Shown here: one piece after another, positions 53,537-63,062 of the stretch
How the letters are laid out: each line of letters begins with the position of its first letter
Numbering within the stretch: the first letter of the stretch is position 1
Origin: Hyphomonadaceae bacterium
GTDB taxonomy: Bacteria; Pseudomonadota; Alphaproteobacteria; Caulobacterales; Hyphomonadaceae
Assembly (NCBI GenBank): GCA_030697555.1
Contig: JAUYPV010000017.1
Span: 91,999-155,998, forward strand
Direction of reading: 5' to 3'
DNA length: 64,000 nt
Program-made: the position numbers and the translations under genes
The notes under the pieces: model-generated
The model's database searches: none
Told to the model about the DNA's origin: nothing
The model's input: the letters and a program-made list of their open reading frames with translations, nothing else

Positions 53537-54439
53537 CTAGGCCGCGGCCGGCAGGTGGTATTCGGTCGCGAGGCCGAATGGACCTTCGGCCGTCACGCGG
53601 CCGGTTTCCACCAGGTGGACGATGTGCGCCAGCACGGAATGGCACGCGGCGGGGTGCAGGCGCTTGTCGACATCCTTGTAGATGATCTTCACCATCTCCG
53701 GGATCAGCGTGTCGCCGGCCTTGAGGCGGTCGATGATCATTTGCTCGCGCGCCTTGCGGTGCGCAATATAGGCATCGAGGAACGGAGGCACGTCGATGAT
53801 CGGCGGACCGTGCGTCGGCCAGATGGTCGAGAAGCCGCGCCGGCGGATCTTCTCCAGGCTCGAGAAATAATCGCCCATGTGGCCGTCGGGTGGAGAGATC
53901 ACCGTCGTCGACCAGCCCATGACATGGTCGCCGGAGAACAGCGCATTCTCTTCCTTGAGGGCGAAGCAGACATGGTTGGATGTGTGGCCGGGCGTGGTCA
54001 CCGCCTCGATCGTCCAGTTCGATCCCTTGAACGTGTCGCCGTCCTTGATGGTGACGTCAGGTTGGAAGCGCAGGTCATCGCCGGCTTCCATGCGGACTTC
54101 AGACTCGGTTGGAATGGCCGGGCCCGCCGCGTAGACCTTGCAGCCCGCCCACTTGGCCAGCGGGTGCGCCAGCGGCGAGTGGTCCATGTGCGAGTGCGTG
54201 ACGAGAACGTGCGTGATGCGCTCGCCCTTCAGGGCGTTCTTCAGCGCTTCGAAGTGGGCGTCGATCATCGGACCCGGATCGATGACGGCTACGTCGCCTT
54301 CTCCGACGATGTAGACGCCAGTGCCCAGATAGGTGAACGGGCCAGGGTTCTCGGCCACCACGCGACGGATGCGCGGGCTGACCTTGGCCACAGCCTCATA
54401 CTTGAACTCAAGGTCGCGTACGAACGGTATCCCGCCCAT
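53537..54439 (-). CDS. metallo-beta-lactamase fold hydrolase (LACTB2-like)
   Basis: 300 residues. Metal motif VTHSHMDHSPLAH (about 80-92), GHTSNHVCFALKEENALFSG with the next ligand, and GHP-like THGPPIIDVPPFLDAYIAHR. The C-terminal helical part matches the LACTB2/RNase subgroup. Substrate unknown. Same strand as, and 32 bases from, the ATP-grasp gene upstream. Confidence 0.85.
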   Translation of the reverse strand: MGGIPFVRDLEFKYEAVAKVSPRIRRVVAENPGPFTYLGTGVYIVGEGDVAVIDPGPMIDAHFEALKNALKGERITHVLVTHSHMDHSPLAHPLAKWAGCKVYAAGPAIPTESEVRMEAGDDLRFQPDVTIKDGDTFKGSNWTIEAVTTPGHTSNHVCFALKEENALFSGDHVMGWSTTVISPPDGHMGDYFSSLEKIRRRGFSTIWPTHGPPIIDVPPFLDAYIAHRKAREQMIIDRLKAGDTLIPEMVKIIYKDVDKRLHPAACHSVLAHIVHLVETGRVTAEGPFGLATEYHLPAAA

Positions 54440-54470
54440 GATCGGCCTCTAACTTTCGAACACTGACTGG

Positions 54471-55406
54471 CTAAGGCGCAAACGCCGTCCCAAATGCACG
54501 CGCAAGAAGACGGGTTGCGCGCAGCTTCTGCCCCAAAGGCAGAGCCATCGGCGGGCCCATGTCCGTCTTATTCGCATCAACGATGTATATCCGTCCGTCC
54601 TGGCTGTTTCGGAGCACGTCGACTCCACCCCAGTCAAGCTTGATTTCCGAACAGAAGCGCCGGATCAGGTCAATCTCCGCGGGGGTGAAGACATCCTCCG
54701 GCCGCACCCAGTCCACGCTGACATTTTCGTTAGCGAATCGCCGCCCTAGCGGGCGCCGCTTCCTGAAGACGATCACGGCCTGGCCATTGACGGTGCAGGT
54801 GCGCAGATCCTCCACGAGCCCTCCCTCGACCGAGTTATCGATCAGCTTCTGATAGCTCCGTCCTGATACGCGCTCGATCGGCCCCTGGATGATCCGGCCG
54901 TCATGGGCGGCGTTGATTTCGGACTTGTCGACGATCGGCCCGTCATACTTCGTGGGATCGACCGCCAGCGCATAGCCTGCAACGCGCTCGAAGGCGGCGG
55001 AGATATGGGATTTCGAAACGTCGCGGCAGTTGAAATTGACCGTGCGCACTTTCCGGGTGCGCTTCGAGAGATCGGGCAGTTGCGGGGTGCATGTGGTGGA
55101 GTCGTCGAACTGCATGACAATGTCAGCTTCGCCGGCGTTCTCGATCTGCTTGGCGCCGGCGCACTGCATCACCGGCCATATCAGATACCAGGGCCGCGGC
55201 CTGTCCGGCAGGAAGGCAATCGTCGGCTGCCTGTGTCCGGACAGCCGGCGCGAGATCCGCCACATGTTGGCGGCGGTGAAGAAACAGAACCAGGTGAAGA
55301 TGTCGTGCCAGAGCTTCAGGTCCAGCGCCAAGCGGTGACCTGTCTTCTTCACCAGGACGATGTTGTCCTCGACGATGAAGTCCGAGGTCCAGAGCCAGTT
55401 TGCCAA
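54471..55406 (-). CDS. ATP-grasp domain protein of unknown substrate
   Basis: 311 residues. The C-terminal half shows VSVDWVRPEDVFTPAEIDLI, LDWGGVDVLRNSQDGRIYIV and DANKTDMGPP, the Mg/ATP-binding end of an ATP-grasp fold. The N-terminal half contains a hydrophobic segment (IFTWFCFFTAANMWRISRRL) and TIAFLPDRPRPWYLIWP. Such proteins occur near polysaccharide loci. Function not known here. Confidence 0.65.
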   Translation of the reverse strand: MANWLWTSDFIVEDNIVLVKKTGHRLALDLKLWHDIFTWFCFFTAANMWRISRRLSGHRQPTIAFLPDRPRPWYLIWPVMQCAGAKQIENAGEADIVMQFDDSTTCTPQLPDLSKRTRKVRTVNFNCRDVSKSHISAAFERVAGYALAVDPTKYDGPIVDKSEINAAHDGRIIQGPIERVSGRSYQKLIDNSVEGGLVEDLRTCTVNGQAVIVFRKRRPLGRRFANENVSVDWVRPEDVFTPAEIDLIRRFCSEIKLDWGGVDVLRNSQDGRIYIVDANKTDMGPPMALPLGQKLRATRLLARAFGTAFAP

Positions 55407-55589
55407 TGATCACCACGCCTTTCCCGGTTGGGATTCGATGATGGCGGCCCGGGATGTTTCCCGTGTTCCGTCCCTTCGCCCCTTCACGCACTTCGCCCGC
55501 GCTCCTCGGGCCGGGCCGGAGAGAGGCCCGTTTGCCGCCTTAGCCGGAATCGCAAAGCGCTTCAAAGCTCCGGCGGCGGCTGCAACCTA

Positions 55590-56012
55590 CTATCGCGCGC
55601 CGAGCTGGCGCAAAGCATCTTTCAATGCAGACAGGTTATAGCCCGCGCCGGCCGCCGCGTGTGTGATCTCCTCAGCGCTCATGCGGCCATTTTGTGCCTG
55701 GGAGAGGGCCCAGGCCGTCGCCGAACGCGTGCCGGAGCGGCAGTAGGCGAGCGTCTTGCCCGCTGCTTTTGCCGCAGCCTGAACAGCCTCGGGCGTCGGC
55801 TGCCCCACGAACGGGGCGTGAACATAAGTGAGGCCCGCCGCTTTTGCCGCCGCTTCGGCTTCCCTGGAAGCAGGCTGGCCCCCGCCAACTTCGCTGTCTG
55901 GGCGGTTGTTGATGATGTGCGTGAAGCCGAGGGCCTTCAGCTCTGCGAAGTCCTCGACCTCGAGCTGAGGGGCAACTGCGAACGTGTCTGTCACTTGTCT
56001 GATGTCGGCCAT
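55590..56012 (-). CDS. DUF442/TIGR01244-type phosphatase-like protein
   Basis: 140 residues from the ATG giving MADIRQVTDTFAVAPQLEVE; an ATG nine codons earlier is possible. The Cys-phosphatase loop TLAYCRSGTRSATAWAL (about 85-101) has CX5R, and INNRPDSEVGGGQP precedes it. The group includes sulfur-metabolism proteins linked to persulfide dioxygenase (Blh). Confidence 0.85.
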   Translation of the reverse strand: MADIRQVTDTFAVAPQLEVEDFAELKALGFTHIINNRPDSEVGGGQPASREAEAAAKAAGLTYVHAPFVGQPTPEAVQAAAKAAGKTLAYCRSGTRSATAWALSQAQNGRMSAEEITHAAAGAGYNLSALKDALRQLGAR

Positions 56013-56152
56013 GGACGTCTCGTTGATCCCCTCGTTCATTTGGTGGGGCAGGACCTGCCCCAAAACCCTGCAGCGCGGCATTTTCGCCCGCTTGCGCAGA
56101 TCGTTGCGTTCGGCGTCATATACGCCCGCAATCCAGCGGGGCGTAAACTCTC

Positions 56153-57133
56153 TTGTCGGACCAGGTTAGTACGTCTGCCGCTTCGCGCCTCGCCTCGCGC
56201 ATTCCCTGGGCCTACATAGCGCGGCGCATCCTTGCCGCCATCCCGACCATGCTGGCGATCATCACCGTCGCCTTCTTTCTGATGCGGGCGGCGCCTGGCA
56301 ACCCCTACTCCGTCGACCGCAAGCTGCCGCCGGAAGTCGAAGCCAACATGCGCGCCAGCTTGGGCCTCGATAAGCCGATCCACGAGCAATACCTCGAATA
56401 TCTCGGCAATGTGGTGACCGGTGATCTCGGCCCGTCGATGAAGAACAAGGACAAGACGGTCACAGAGCTCCTGGCCGAAGGTCTCCCTGTCTCCCTCACT
56501 ATCGGCGCCTTCGCGATCTCGATCGCGCTTGTCGTGGGCATAGGATTGGGAGTCGCCGCCGCTGTGCGGCAGAACTCGGCGGCGGACTATTCCGCCATGG
56601 GGCTCGCCATGGTCGGAATTTCGATACCGACATTCGTCACGGGTCCATTGCTGTCGCTGATCTTCGGCCTGTGGCTCAGTTGGTTCGCCGTCGCCGGCCT
56701 CGATCTCGGGCGGATGAGTTTCTACAACCTCACCCTGCCCATCATCACGCTTGCCCTGCCGCAAATCGCCATCATCTCGCGCCTGATGCGCGCCTCGATG
56801 ATCGAGGTGCTGCGCTCCAACTATATCCGCACTGCCCGCGCCAAGGGTCTAAGCGAGCGCCGCATCCTGATGCGCCATGCTGTGCCTGCCGCTGTCCTGC
56901 CGGTGGTGAGCTATCTCGGGCCCGCCATTGTCGGCGTCATCACCGGCTCGGTCGTCGTCGAGCGCGTCTTCGGCCTGCCCGGCATCGGCCAGTCCTTCGT
57001 CGACGGCGCCATGACGCGCGACTACACGCGCGTCATGGGAACGGTGATCCTCTATGGCGGGCTGATCATCATCTTCAACCTGATCGCCGATATCCTCTAC
57101 GCCATCCTCGATCCCAAGGTGCGCTACGAATGA
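56153..57133 (+). CDS. oppB: dipeptide/oligopeptide ABC permease, OppB/DppB type
   Basis: 326 residues from a TTG; no nearby ATG fits. The first helix begins YIARRILAAIPTMLAIITVA. The DppB-type N-terminal loop RAAPGNPYSVDRKLPPEVEA follows, then the EAA region MIEVLRSNYIRTARAKGLSE (about 220-240). It pairs with the OppC-type permease whose ATG overlaps its stop. The peptide-binding partner may be the lipoprotein gene that starts at 63.7 kb. Confidence 0.9.
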   Translation: MSDQVSTSAASRLASRIPWAYIARRILAAIPTMLAIITVAFFLMRAAPGNPYSVDRKLPPEVEANMRASLGLDKPIHEQYLEYLGNVVTGDLGPSMKNKDKTVTELLAEGLPVSLTIGAFAISIALVVGIGLGVAAAVRQNSAADYSAMGLAMVGISIPTFVTGPLLSLIFGLWLSWFAVAGLDLGRMSFYNLTLPIITLALPQIAIISRLMRASMIEVLRSNYIRTARAKGLSERRILMRHAVPAAVLPVVSYLGPAIVGVITGSVVVERVFGLPGIGQSFVDGAMTRDYTRVMGTVILYGGLIIIFNLIADILYAILDPKVRYE

Positions 57134-58029
57134 TTGCCAGCGCGCCTTCCGAAAATGCAGCCCTGATGAACCGCGCTGCGGTGAAGGGCCGCTCACTGTG
57201 GGACGACAGCCGCCGCCGGCTGCTCTCCAACAAGGCCGCCATGGCCGGCTTCATCGTGCTCGGCCTGCTGATCCTGATCGCGATCTTCGGCCCGTTCCTC
57301 TGGCCCTACCCGTTCGACACGCAGTACCGCGAGCTGCGCGACATGGGCCCGATGCTCGAGGGGGGCCACGTCCTCGGCATGGACATCTATGGCCGCGACA
57401 TGGTCTCCCGCATCATCGCCGGATTGGGCGTTTCGCTGGCGGTCGGCGCGATCGCCACCTTCGTTAGCCTCGTGATCGGCGTAGCCTGGGGCGCGATTGC
57501 CGGCTTTGCCGGCGGACGGGTCGACCAGTTCATGATGCGCATCGTCGACGTCCTCTACGCGATGCCCTTCATCTTCCTGGTCATCCTCGTCACCGTGGTT
57601 TTCGGCCGCCACATCTTCCTGATCTTCCTCGCCATCGGCGCGGTCGAGTGGATGACCATGGCCCGCATCGTCCGCGGCCAGACGCTAATGCTGAAGCAGA
57701 AGGAATTCGTCGAGGCCGCCCGCGCTGCTGGCGTGAAGCCCTTCGGCCTCGTCGTCCGCCACATCCTGCCCAACCTGCTCGGGCCGGTGGCGGTCTATGT
57801 CACGCTGACCATGCCGGTCGTCATCCTGCAGGAGAGCTTCCTCTCCTTCATCGGCCTCGGCGTGCAGGAGCCGCTGACCTCGCTCGGCCGCCTGATCTCG
57901 GAAGGCCAGAAGGAGCTCGGCAAGCCCTGGTTGCTGTTCGCACCCGCCATCACCATGGTGATCACGCTGTTCTCGCTGAACTTCATCGGCGACGGCCTGC
58001 GCGACGCGCTCGATCCGAAGGACCGGTAG
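57130..58029 (+). CDS. oppC: dipeptide/oligopeptide ABC permease, OppC/DppC type
   Basis: 299 residues. SNKAAMAGFIVLGLLILIAI is the first helix, GGHVLGMDIYGRDMVSRIIA the DppC signature, and FVEAARAAGVKPFGLVVRHI the EAA loop. Coupled to the OppB-type gene by ATGA. No ATPase gene follows in the window. Confidence 0.92.
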   Translation: MIASAPSENAALMNRAAVKGRSLWDDSRRRLLSNKAAMAGFIVLGLLILIAIFGPFLWPYPFDTQYRELRDMGPMLEGGHVLGMDIYGRDMVSRIIAGLGVSLAVGAIATFVSLVIGVAWGAIAGFAGGRVDQFMMRIVDVLYAMPFIFLVILVTVVFGRHIFLIFLAIGAVEWMTMARIVRGQTLMLKQKEFVEAARAAGVKPFGLVVRHILPNLLGPVAVYVTLTMPVVILQESFLSFIGLGVQEPLTSLGRLISEGQKELGKPWLLFAPAITMVITLFSLNFIGDGLRDALDPKDR

Positions 58030-58053
58030 GCGCTTCGCGCTGCGACCCAAACC

Positions 58054-58329
58054 GTGCTATGCTTCGCCATTGCCAGCGAGATTTTCCCCCGGATGCTGAA
58101 AGCCGCTCAAGAACATCCCATACTTTGCGCGTGCGCTGTCGTTGCTGTCGCGTCCTTTTTCGTAATGGGCTTCTACGGGGCCGACAGCGAGCTGGCGATG
58201 TTCGCTTTCTTCCCGTTGGCCACGGCCTGCCTTGTCGCCCTTGTCATCTTGAATTATCAGGTCTTCGGCGGAAAGACGCGCTCGACCATCTACCGCCCAG
58301 ACGCCAGTCCTGACGATCGCCCTCGATAG
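58054..58329 (+). CDS. small two-helix membrane protein of unknown function
   Basis: 91 residues from the first ATG, or 78 from the next (MLKAAQEHPI). Two hydrophobic segments: ILCACAVVAVASFFVMGF and MFAFFPLATACLVALVILNY, then a polar tail (GGKTRSTIYRPDASPDDRPR). No family recognised. Confidence 0.55.
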   Translation: MLCFAIASEIFPRMLKAAQEHPILCACAVVAVASFFVMGFYGADSELAMFAFFPLATACLVALVILNYQVFGGKTRSTIYRPDASPDDRPR

Positions 58330-58458
58330 CGCGCTCAGCCGATCCCTTCTTCAGAAACTCGAAGCCGATGGCAGCGAATCGAGCGCGAGCTAGCGAGTGG
58401 CGTCAAATTCGCGGAACCGCATTGAGACGAGTCGCATTTTCATGGCATCGATCCGCGC

Positions 58459-59676
58459 ATGACTGACGCGACCTCGCCTTCCACCCTCCTTCGCCAGCAC
58501 AAGCCGGGCGAACATCAGCGCGTCACATTCGTGGAGCTGTTCTTCGACCTGGTGTTCGTGTTTGCGATCACGCAGCTCTCGCACTCCCTGCTGCAGCACT
58601 ATACGCCCATCGGCCTGGCCGAGACCGCGTTCCTGACGTTCGCCGTCTGGTGGGTGTGGATCTACACGTCGTGGGCGACCAACTGGCTGGACCCGCAGTC
58701 GACGCCAGTGCGCCTCCTGCTGTTCGCGATGATGGCGGCGGGATTGGTCCTGTCCTCATCCATTCCTGAGGCATTCGGCGAGAAGGGGCTGGCGTTTGCC
58801 GGCGCCTATGTGGCGATGCAGCTCGTGCGCACCACGGTCCTGGCGCTGGCGCTGCGCGGCCACAGCCCGGCGAACTACCGCAATTTCCAGCGCATCCTGA
58901 TCTGGCTCAGTACATCGGCAGTGTTCTGGATCGTGGGCGGGTTCCTCGAGTATGAGCAGCGCTGGATGGCCTGGGGCATCGCGCTGACGCTGGAGGCCAT
59001 CGGGCCTGCGCTGATGTTCTGGGCGCCGGGCATGGGGCGCTCGCAGACGACTGACTGGAATGTCTCACCCGAGCACTTTGCCGAGCGGTGCGCGCTGTTC
59101 GTGATCATCGCGCTAGGCGAGTCGCTGCTGGTGACGGGGGGCGTGTTCGCCGGACAGGCCTGGACGCCGATATCGCTCGCGGCTTTCGGCGTCTGCCTCG
59201 CCGGCACGCTTGCCATGTGGTGGGTTTATTTCAGCATCGCCGCAGAGGACGCCAGCGAGGAATTCACGCGCTCAGACGATACCGGCCGGCTGGCTCGCTC
59301 GGCTTACACGTACTGCCACATCCCGCTGGTGGCCGGGATCATCCTGTCCGCCGTATCGGACGAGTTCGTGCTCGCCCATCCCGACCACCACGTCGAACCA
59401 TTCCAGGCGGTGGCAATCCTTGGCGGTCCGGCGCTGTTCCTGCTAGGCAACCTGGCGTTCAAGCGCATCGTCTTCGAAGAGTTTCCACGCTCGCACATCG
59501 TCGGGCTCTTGCTGCTTGGACTGCTTGCTGCGCTGGTTCCCTTCGCGACGACACTGGTCCTCGCCGCTGCGGCGGCCGGCGTGTTGCTCGTCACGGGCAT
59601 ATGGGAAAACATCGCGACCGCGCGCTGGCACAAGAAACATCCGGAATGGCGCGCGGCTGGAAAAGACAAGCACTAA
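58459..59676 (+). CDS. low temperature requirement protein A (LtrA) family
   Basis: 405 residues with about eleven helices. The opening HQRVTFVELFFDLVFVFAIT is the LtrA signature, and ERCALFVIIALGESLLVTGG and SAYTYCHIPLVAGIILSAVS are further conserved segments. Integral membrane protein of unknown mechanism. Confidence 0.92.
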   Translation: MTDATSPSTLLRQHKPGEHQRVTFVELFFDLVFVFAITQLSHSLLQHYTPIGLAETAFLTFAVWWVWIYTSWATNWLDPQSTPVRLLLFAMMAAGLVLSSSIPEAFGEKGLAFAGAYVAMQLVRTTVLALALRGHSPANYRNFQRILIWLSTSAVFWIVGGFLEYEQRWMAWGIALTLEAIGPALMFWAPGMGRSQTTDWNVSPEHFAERCALFVIIALGESLLVTGGVFAGQAWTPISLAAFGVCLAGTLAMWWVYFSIAAEDASEEFTRSDDTGRLARSAYTYCHIPLVAGIILSAVSDEFVLAHPDHHVEPFQAVAILGGPALFLLGNLAFKRIVFEEFPRSHIVGLLLLGLLAALVPFATTLVLAAAAAGVLLVTGIWENIATARWHKKHPEWRAAGKDKH

Positions 59677-59688
59677 ACCTGCTACGCA

Positions 59689-60318
59689 CTAACCTGCCGG
59701 ACAGGTTTCTCCGGCCTTGCCGTCACCGGCGAGTTTCACAAACGCCGCGACACGCTTGTCGCCGTCGGCCTTCGCTTCCTGCGCCAGCCTCTGCGCTTCC
59801 GCGGTCTGCGACAGGTCATATTCCGAACTCGCCAGCAGCTTGCCGGCTTTGTCCTTCAGTTCGATCATCAGCGCCGCCGGCGCCTTTTCGCTCACCAGCT
59901 TCGCCAGCGCTTTCTCGCCCGTGGTGGTGTTGGCTGCCCAGTCGATCGGTTCGGCGCCTGCCGCGCTCGCATGGATCGTTACCGAACTGCGCGGCGGCGC
60001 GGGCTTGCCGTCGTCTCCCTTGAACGAAGTGATGAGCACGCTGGCGCCGGTCGGGCCCGCCAGCACGCCTGCATCCGTGATGCGATAGTCGAGGATCAGC
60101 GACGGTCGCGAGAAATTGTCCGACTCGATGCCAGAGCCGTCCTTGCGCTCGGGCAGCCAGTTCACGGTCAGCGATTTCACGCTGCCGCTTTTCTCGAGTT
60201 CATAGGAGGCGATCACCTCGCCGATCTTTCCGGATGCGCTGCCCTCGCACGTGATCTGTGCGTGCGCGGCGCCCGTCATCGCGAGGGCGACGAAACCTGA
60301 AGCAAGCAGTGCGCGCAT
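59689..60318 (-). CDS. exported protein of unknown function
   Basis: 209 residues: signal peptide MRALLASGFVALAMTGAAHA, then a mostly beta domain with a Cys near the start of the mature chain (ITCEGSASGKIGEVIASYEL) and one at the end (GKAGETCPAG), possibly a disulfide. No family recognised. Confidence 0.7.
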   Translation of the reverse strand: MRALLASGFVALAMTGAAHAQITCEGSASGKIGEVIASYELEKSGSVKSLTVNWLPERKDGSGIESDNFSRPSLILDYRITDAGVLAGPTGASVLITSFKGDDGKPAPPRSSVTIHASAAGAEPIDWAANTTTGEKALAKLVSEKAPAALMIELKDKAGKLLASSEYDLSQTAEAQRLAQEAKADGDKRVAAFVKLAGDGKAGETCPAG

Positions 60319-60406
60319 GGGTCATACCTCCGCCCGCAACCTTGCGAAAAACGTACGCTCACAAGGCCAGGGCGTCCACGCTGCCGCGCAGGTCAGGCTG
60401 CCTAAC

Positions 60407-60763
60407 TCAGGGTATCTTCGCCCTGCCGCCGGCGCTCATTTCGACGAGGCCCATGCGGTTGCCCGCCGGATCGCTGAACAGGCCAAGCACGACCACGCCG
60501 GGAACTTCGAACCGGGGGGCGTTGATCTTGCCTCCGCTGGCGACGACTTTGCCGAGCGAGGCGGTGATATCCGGCACGCCGATATAGATGACCTTCTCCG
60601 GCGGATCGGCGCGGAACGTGCCATTGAGCGGCGGACCGCCGATCGGCACGCTCAGATTGCCTGTAGGTCCCGCTTCCCAGCCGAAGCATTCCTTGTAGAA
60701 CGTCGGGAGCTTTGCATCGGCGGGGCCGGCGAGATCGAAGAAGACGACAGGGGCGGCAATCAT
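60407..60763 (-). CDS. VOC/glyoxalase-fold protein
   Basis: 118 residues from the ATG giving MIAAPVVFFDLAGPADAKLP. Two beta-alpha-beta modules with TFYKECFGWEAG and, near the end, GVVVLGLFSDPAGNRMGLVE, the GNxxGL-type C-terminal motif of VOC proteins. It overlaps the short exported peptide upstream by four bases. Confidence 0.85.
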   Translation of the reverse strand: MIAAPVVFFDLAGPADAKLPTFYKECFGWEAGPTGNLSVPIGGPPLNGTFRADPPEKVIYIGVPDITASLGKVVASGGKINAPRFEVPGVVVLGLFSDPAGNRMGLVEMSAGGRAKIP

Positions 60764-60852
60764 GGGGCTTGTCCTTGTTGCGTCTGCTGGGCGTGGGCGG
60801 CACCGGCAATCGCTGGGATTGCAGCGCAGAGGGCGAGGTGAAAGCGAATCAT
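60760..60852 (-). CDS. 30-residue putative exported peptide
   Basis: MIRFHLALCAAIPAIAGAAH then AQQTQQGQAP: a signal peptide followed by only about ten residues. The stop overlaps the VOC gene start. It may be a leader for translational coupling or the relic of a longer exported protein. Confidence 0.4.
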   Translation of the reverse strand: MIRFHLALCAAIPAIAGAAHAQQTQQGQAP

Positions 60853-60875
60853 CGAATTGCCTGTCATCGACGTGA

Positions 60876-61427
60876 TCAAGCCGCGACCGGTCGCATCGGC
60901 AGGAAACGGCTGTTGCGCAGGAGGCCGGCGGACGCCAGTGGAACAAGAATTCCCAACGGGACAAGCATCTCGACGACTGTCATCAACCAGCGCAGCGGCG
61001 GGATGGCGTACAGGTTGGCGAGATTTTGGGCGTCGGCCGTGATCTTCGCGATCTCCGCTGCGGAAGCGCCTCGCGCCTGCGCTTCGGCCAGCATCATGTC
61101 TTTCAGCATGGCGCCGGTGTCGAGCTTGGTGACGGCAAGGACGATTTCCCAGGAGATGATCCAGCCGAGGCATGCGATCCCGCTGATCGCCATTCCGATG
61201 CCGAACGCAGGCCAGAACTTGATAACGCCGCCTAGGGCAACGTCGCGGTGCGCCTTGACGCCGAGGAAGACAACGATGAGGGCGACGAACTGTGTGAGGT
61301 AACCAACGACCGCGCCAGATTCTTGCGCGCTCGGGCCCTCATCGCCCCAGCTCATCATGCCTGTGACCATGAACGCGCCGACGATCAATGCGCCGATGAC
61401 GCCGTAAGTGACGATCCTTGTGATCAT
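60876..61427 (-). CDS. DUF4199 membrane protein
   Basis: 183 residues with four helices, starting TRIVTYGVIGALIVGAFMVT. The layout of two helices, a charged loop with KAHRDVALGG, a third helix, a cytosolic helix and a fourth is that of DUF4199. Function unknown. Confidence 0.82.
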   Translation of the reverse strand: MITRIVTYGVIGALIVGAFMVTGMMSWGDEGPSAQESGAVVGYLTQFVALIVVFLGVKAHRDVALGGVIKFWPAFGIGMAISGIACLGWIISWEIVLAVTKLDTGAMLKDMMLAEAQARGASAAEIAKITADAQNLANLYAIPPLRWLMTVVEMLVPLGILVPLASAGLLRNSRFLPMRPVAA

Positions 61428-61546
61428 GTTTTTCCCCTGTCCTGCATACGAGCATCACCCCTCGCTGCGCCGGGCGCCAAACTCAATCGCCCGAAAGGGT
61501 GATTTTCGCGAAATCACCCGGAATAGAAGCGTTACAGGGGAGGTTA

Positions 61547-62089
61547 CTAGGCGCACTCGTAATTGACTTCGAAGGGGTCGCCCTCTCCCACCGGCTCGCC
61601 TGTCAGGCCGAAGCTGTCGAACAGGTCAGACGGGCTGACGCTCGCCTCGGCGGCATACTCCTCCAGCTCGTCGAGACCAACGTTGTAGAAGAACCATACG
61701 GTGATCCGGAAAGCGCCTGCCGCTGCCTGCTCGCCCTGGTCGCCGCTCTCATAGGAGCAGCCCCCATTCAGGACGCCATCATACCCCTGCGTCTTCGCGT
61801 CAAAGACTGGCGTGATGACTCCGCAGGACGCACATCTGAGACGATGCGGCGGCCGGAACATTACCTCGCCGGGTTCGACCAGATAGTAGGGGGACGGGTC
61901 CGGGGCGATAAGCGGGTGGCTGAGAATCGCGAATGCATCGGCGCCGCATTGGCAGGCCAAGGAGAATTTGGCGCTGCCTTCGAAATCGCTTTCCATCAGA
62001 GGGAGCAAGCGATGCTTGAAGCCGGCAATGCAGGACGGTGGCTGTCCGGCGGCAAACGTCGCAGACTCGTTTCGTTTGAGCGTCGCCAT
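61547..62089 (-). CDS. Cys-containing soluble protein of unknown function
   Basis: 180 residues. SLACQCGADAFAIL and RLRCASCGVITPVFD give a CxC...CxxC set that could hold zinc. An acidic C-terminal part ends EVNYECA. Its ATG shares a base with the stop of the LuxR-type gene (TAATG), so it is the last gene of a four-gene unit. Confidence 0.7.
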   Translation of the reverse strand: MATLKRNESATFAAGQPPSCIAGFKHRLLPLMESDFEGSAKFSLACQCGADAFAILSHPLIAPDPSPYYLVEPGEVMFRPPHRLRCASCGVITPVFDAKTQGYDGVLNGGCSYESGDQGEQAAAGAFRITVWFFYNVGLDELEEYAAEASVSPSDLFDSFGLTGEPVGEGDPFEVNYECA

Positions 62090-62520
62090 TATCGTATCAT
62101 CCCCAACTCCCTAGCCTTCAGTATTGCCTCGGTCCTGCGACGAACCTCAAGCTTCTCGTAGAGCTTCGAGACATGCGTCTTCACCGTGTTGGGCGAGACG
62201 TTGAGCTTCGCAGAGATTTCCTTGTTGGAGCGGCCGGCGGCGAGCAGCTCAAGCACTTCCAGCTCGCGCTCGCTGATTCCCAGCGTGGCCTGCGCCCGAG
62301 TGTTCGGCTCGAAGCTGGCAGAGGCGGGAGCCCGGCGGAAGAGTTTGGCGCCGACCCAGACGCCCAGCGTCAAGAAGCCGATGGCAAGGAGCACGATATA
62401 GATTTCGACCGGGTGCATGCGTGCGATGAACTGGAATTCCATCCATTGCAGCACGCCGATGCCCGCAGCGAGCGCGAGGCCGTAGGCGAGCACCGTGCGG
62501 ACGAGTTCCCACCGCCGCAT
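62089..62520 (-). CDS. membrane-anchored LuxR-family HTH protein
   Basis: 143 residues from the ATG giving MRRWELVRTVLAYGLALAAG. Two helices (about 9-27 and 38-58), then a LuxR/GerE domain (about 78-140) with LGISERELEVLELLAAGRSN and a helix-turn-helix KEISAKLNVSPNTVKTHVSK. A membrane-tethered regulator; signal and targets unknown. Two bases after the preceding gene. Confidence 0.85.
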   Translation of the reverse strand: MRRWELVRTVLAYGLALAAGIGVLQWMEFQFIARMHPVEIYIVLLAIGFLTLGVWVGAKLFRRAPASASFEPNTRAQATLGISERELEVLELLAAGRSNKEISAKLNVSPNTVKTHVSKLYEKLEVRRRTEAILKARELGMIR

Positions 62521-62522
62521 CT

Positions 62523-63059
62523 CTATTCTACCCGCTTCGCCCTCACGGCGGTCCTGTTGTCGAGCTTCAGCATGAACGAGCCGATTGCCGCCTTCCGGAT
62601 CTCCGCCGTCCACGGACCCTTGCCGACGGCAGGCAGTTTCAGGTCATCCGTCTGGCGCCACACCTGGCCGTCTTCCATGGTGAAGCGGTAACGGCCATCG
62701 ACGCCCTTCTCGACCGACTTCACCGCCAGCGTCACCCTGTCGAGCGCCTTGGGTTTCTCCCCCTTGGGTTTTGCAGTGGCGCCAGACGACGCGCTTTCTG
62801 CAATCGCTGTCAGCGTCGGCGCCGCCAGACCGAACGCTTCCTTCTCCGCCTGAACGATCTTGGCGCGATCGACGACGGCAACGCCGCCCGCCGCATCGGC
62901 CTGCTTCAGCGCCGCGACCGCCGTGTCGAAGCATGCAAGCCTCGCCGCGCCATCGACCGTCGACGTGCAGGCATAGATCCTGTCCAGCGGCGCCTCCTGC
63001 GCGAACGCAGGCGCGGCGGCGAACCCAACGACTAGCAGTGCAGCAAACCGCATCGACAT
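62523..63059 (-). CDS. exported protein, tandem paralogue 1
   Basis: 178 residues with signal peptide ending APAFA. Two Cys in the N-terminal part (RIYACTSTVDGAARLACFDT) and a C-terminal beta domain with YRFTMEDGQVWRQTDD and GPWTAEIRKAAIGSFMLKLD. It is clearly related to the gene just upstream. Function unknown. Confidence 0.75.
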   Translation of the reverse strand: MSMRFAALLVVGFAAAPAFAQEAPLDRIYACTSTVDGAARLACFDTAVAALKQADAAGGVAVVDRAKIVQAEKEAFGLAAPTLTAIAESASSGATAKPKGEKPKALDRVTLAVKSVEKGVDGRYRFTMEDGQVWRQTDDLKLPAVGKGPWTAEIRKAAIGSFMLKLDNRTAVRAKRVE

Positions 63060-63062
63060 CCC

